DNA of 64,000 nucleotides. Source: Limnohabitans sp. GTDB lineage: Bacteria > Bacteroidota > Bacteroidia > Flavobacteriales > Flavobacteriaceae. A program made the position numbers and the translations under genes. The notes under the pieces were generated by a model, which had not been told where the DNA came from, did no database searches, and was given only the letters and a program-made list of their open reading frames with translations. Positions 63,751 through 64,000 of this stretch are shown piece after piece (within the stretch, counting starts at the first letter, position 1; every line of letters starts with the position of its first letter). Where the stretch lies: assembly GCA_030053945.1 (NCBI GenBank), contig JASGCW010000006.1, forward strand, positions 41,646-105,645, read 5' to 3'.

Positions 63751-64000
63751 ATGAAAAAACTTTTATCTTTTTTATTTGCCTTATTTACTATGGCAACACA
63801 AGCGCAATCTCCAGGGGATATAGCCCAATCCTTTGGAACAACTTATGGGTTTAATGGCTCGGTTTATAGTATAGCCCAACAAACCGATGGAAAAATATTG
63901 GTTGGAGGATTCTTTACTACCTACAAAGGCGCTAGCGAAAACAGAATTATCCGATTGAATGCCGATGGCAGCAAAGACGCTACTTTTGTAACCGGAACTG
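63751..64000 (+). CDS. Second delta-60-repeat secreted protein, cut by the window edge
   Basis: The visible 83 residues start MKKLLSFLFALFTMATQAQS (signal peptide), then SPGDIAQSFGTTYGFNGSVY, matching the 838-aa neighbour's start after its signal. One full repeat with QQTDGKILVGGFFTTYKG and IIRLNADGSKDATF follows. It is a tandem paralogue and presumably ends in a type IX sorting domain beyond the window. Confidence 0.85.
   Translation, partial: MKKLLSFLFALFTMATQAQSPGDIAQSFGTTYGFNGSVYSIAQQTDGKILVGGFFTTYKGASENRIIRLNADGSKDATFVTGT

Overview
The window looks like a Flavobacterium-type (Bacteroidetes) chromosome. It is AT-rich, genes mostly lack purine-rich Shine-Dalgarno sequences, promoters fit the Bacteroidetes -7 consensus TAnnTTTG, there is a type IX secretion C-terminal sorting domain, and the arginine operon has the N-acyl-ornithine transcarbamylase layout of this phylum. 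No rRNA, tRNA or CRISPR array was seen.

Layout. 0-2.8 kb: end of an unknown gene, a DUF1294 membrane protein and tex. 2.7-6.8 kb: a two-gene restriction-modification module (PD-(D/E)XK nuclease plus Eco57I-like N6-adenine methyltransferase) between two 245-bp direct repeats, each made of a tex 3' end joined to a nuclease 3' end. 6.8-8.9 kb: lipoproteins. 8.9-36.6 kb: a large contractile-tail locus. 36.6-46.6 kb: purD, then surface-polysaccharide genes (CapK-like, GT2, WcaJ-like, UDP-glucuronate decarboxylase, rmlD, rmlC) and further genes. 46.6-52.6 kb: GH3-family protein, SdpI-like protein, tatA, a CZB-PAS protein, a flippase and an Lrp/AsnC regulator. 52.6-60.7 kb: a minus-strand arginine operon (GNAT, argG, argC, argD, argF', argB, M20 deacylase, argH). 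60.9-64 kb: two tandem delta-60-repeat secreted proteins, the second cut by the window edge.

The 8.9-36.6 kb locus is the main discovery candidate. It encodes a DUF2586-type tail sheath, tail tube, tail terminator, hub (gpD-like), spike, gp25-like wedge, LysM-like tail protein X, baseplate J-like protein, a collar fibre, holin candidates, an M15 endolysin and a spanin-like lipoprotein. No capsid, portal, terminase, integrase or replication gene was seen, so it reads as a tailocin (phage-tail-like bacteriocin) rather than a prophage. It also carries a 1324-aa transglycosylase-like/M23 protein, an 800-aa putative toxin with an LRR neighbour, and a fibre ending in an intein-like Hint domain. No classical tape-measure protein was recognised.

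Seven transcription units of this locus share one promoter architecture found by reading the intergenic regions: a 14-bp direct-repeat box (consensus TACTGAAACTACTG, i.e. TACTG-AAAC-TACTG), always on the coding strand, followed by exactly 42 bp (43 bp in one) and a TAnnTTTR -7 element. This resembles in logic the P-box/PrtN control of Pseudomonas pyocins. An XRE-S24 (LexA/CI-like) repressor gene and a 56-aa basic HTH-like ORF at the right end are candidate regulators. This regulon is the most notable undescribed feature I can support.
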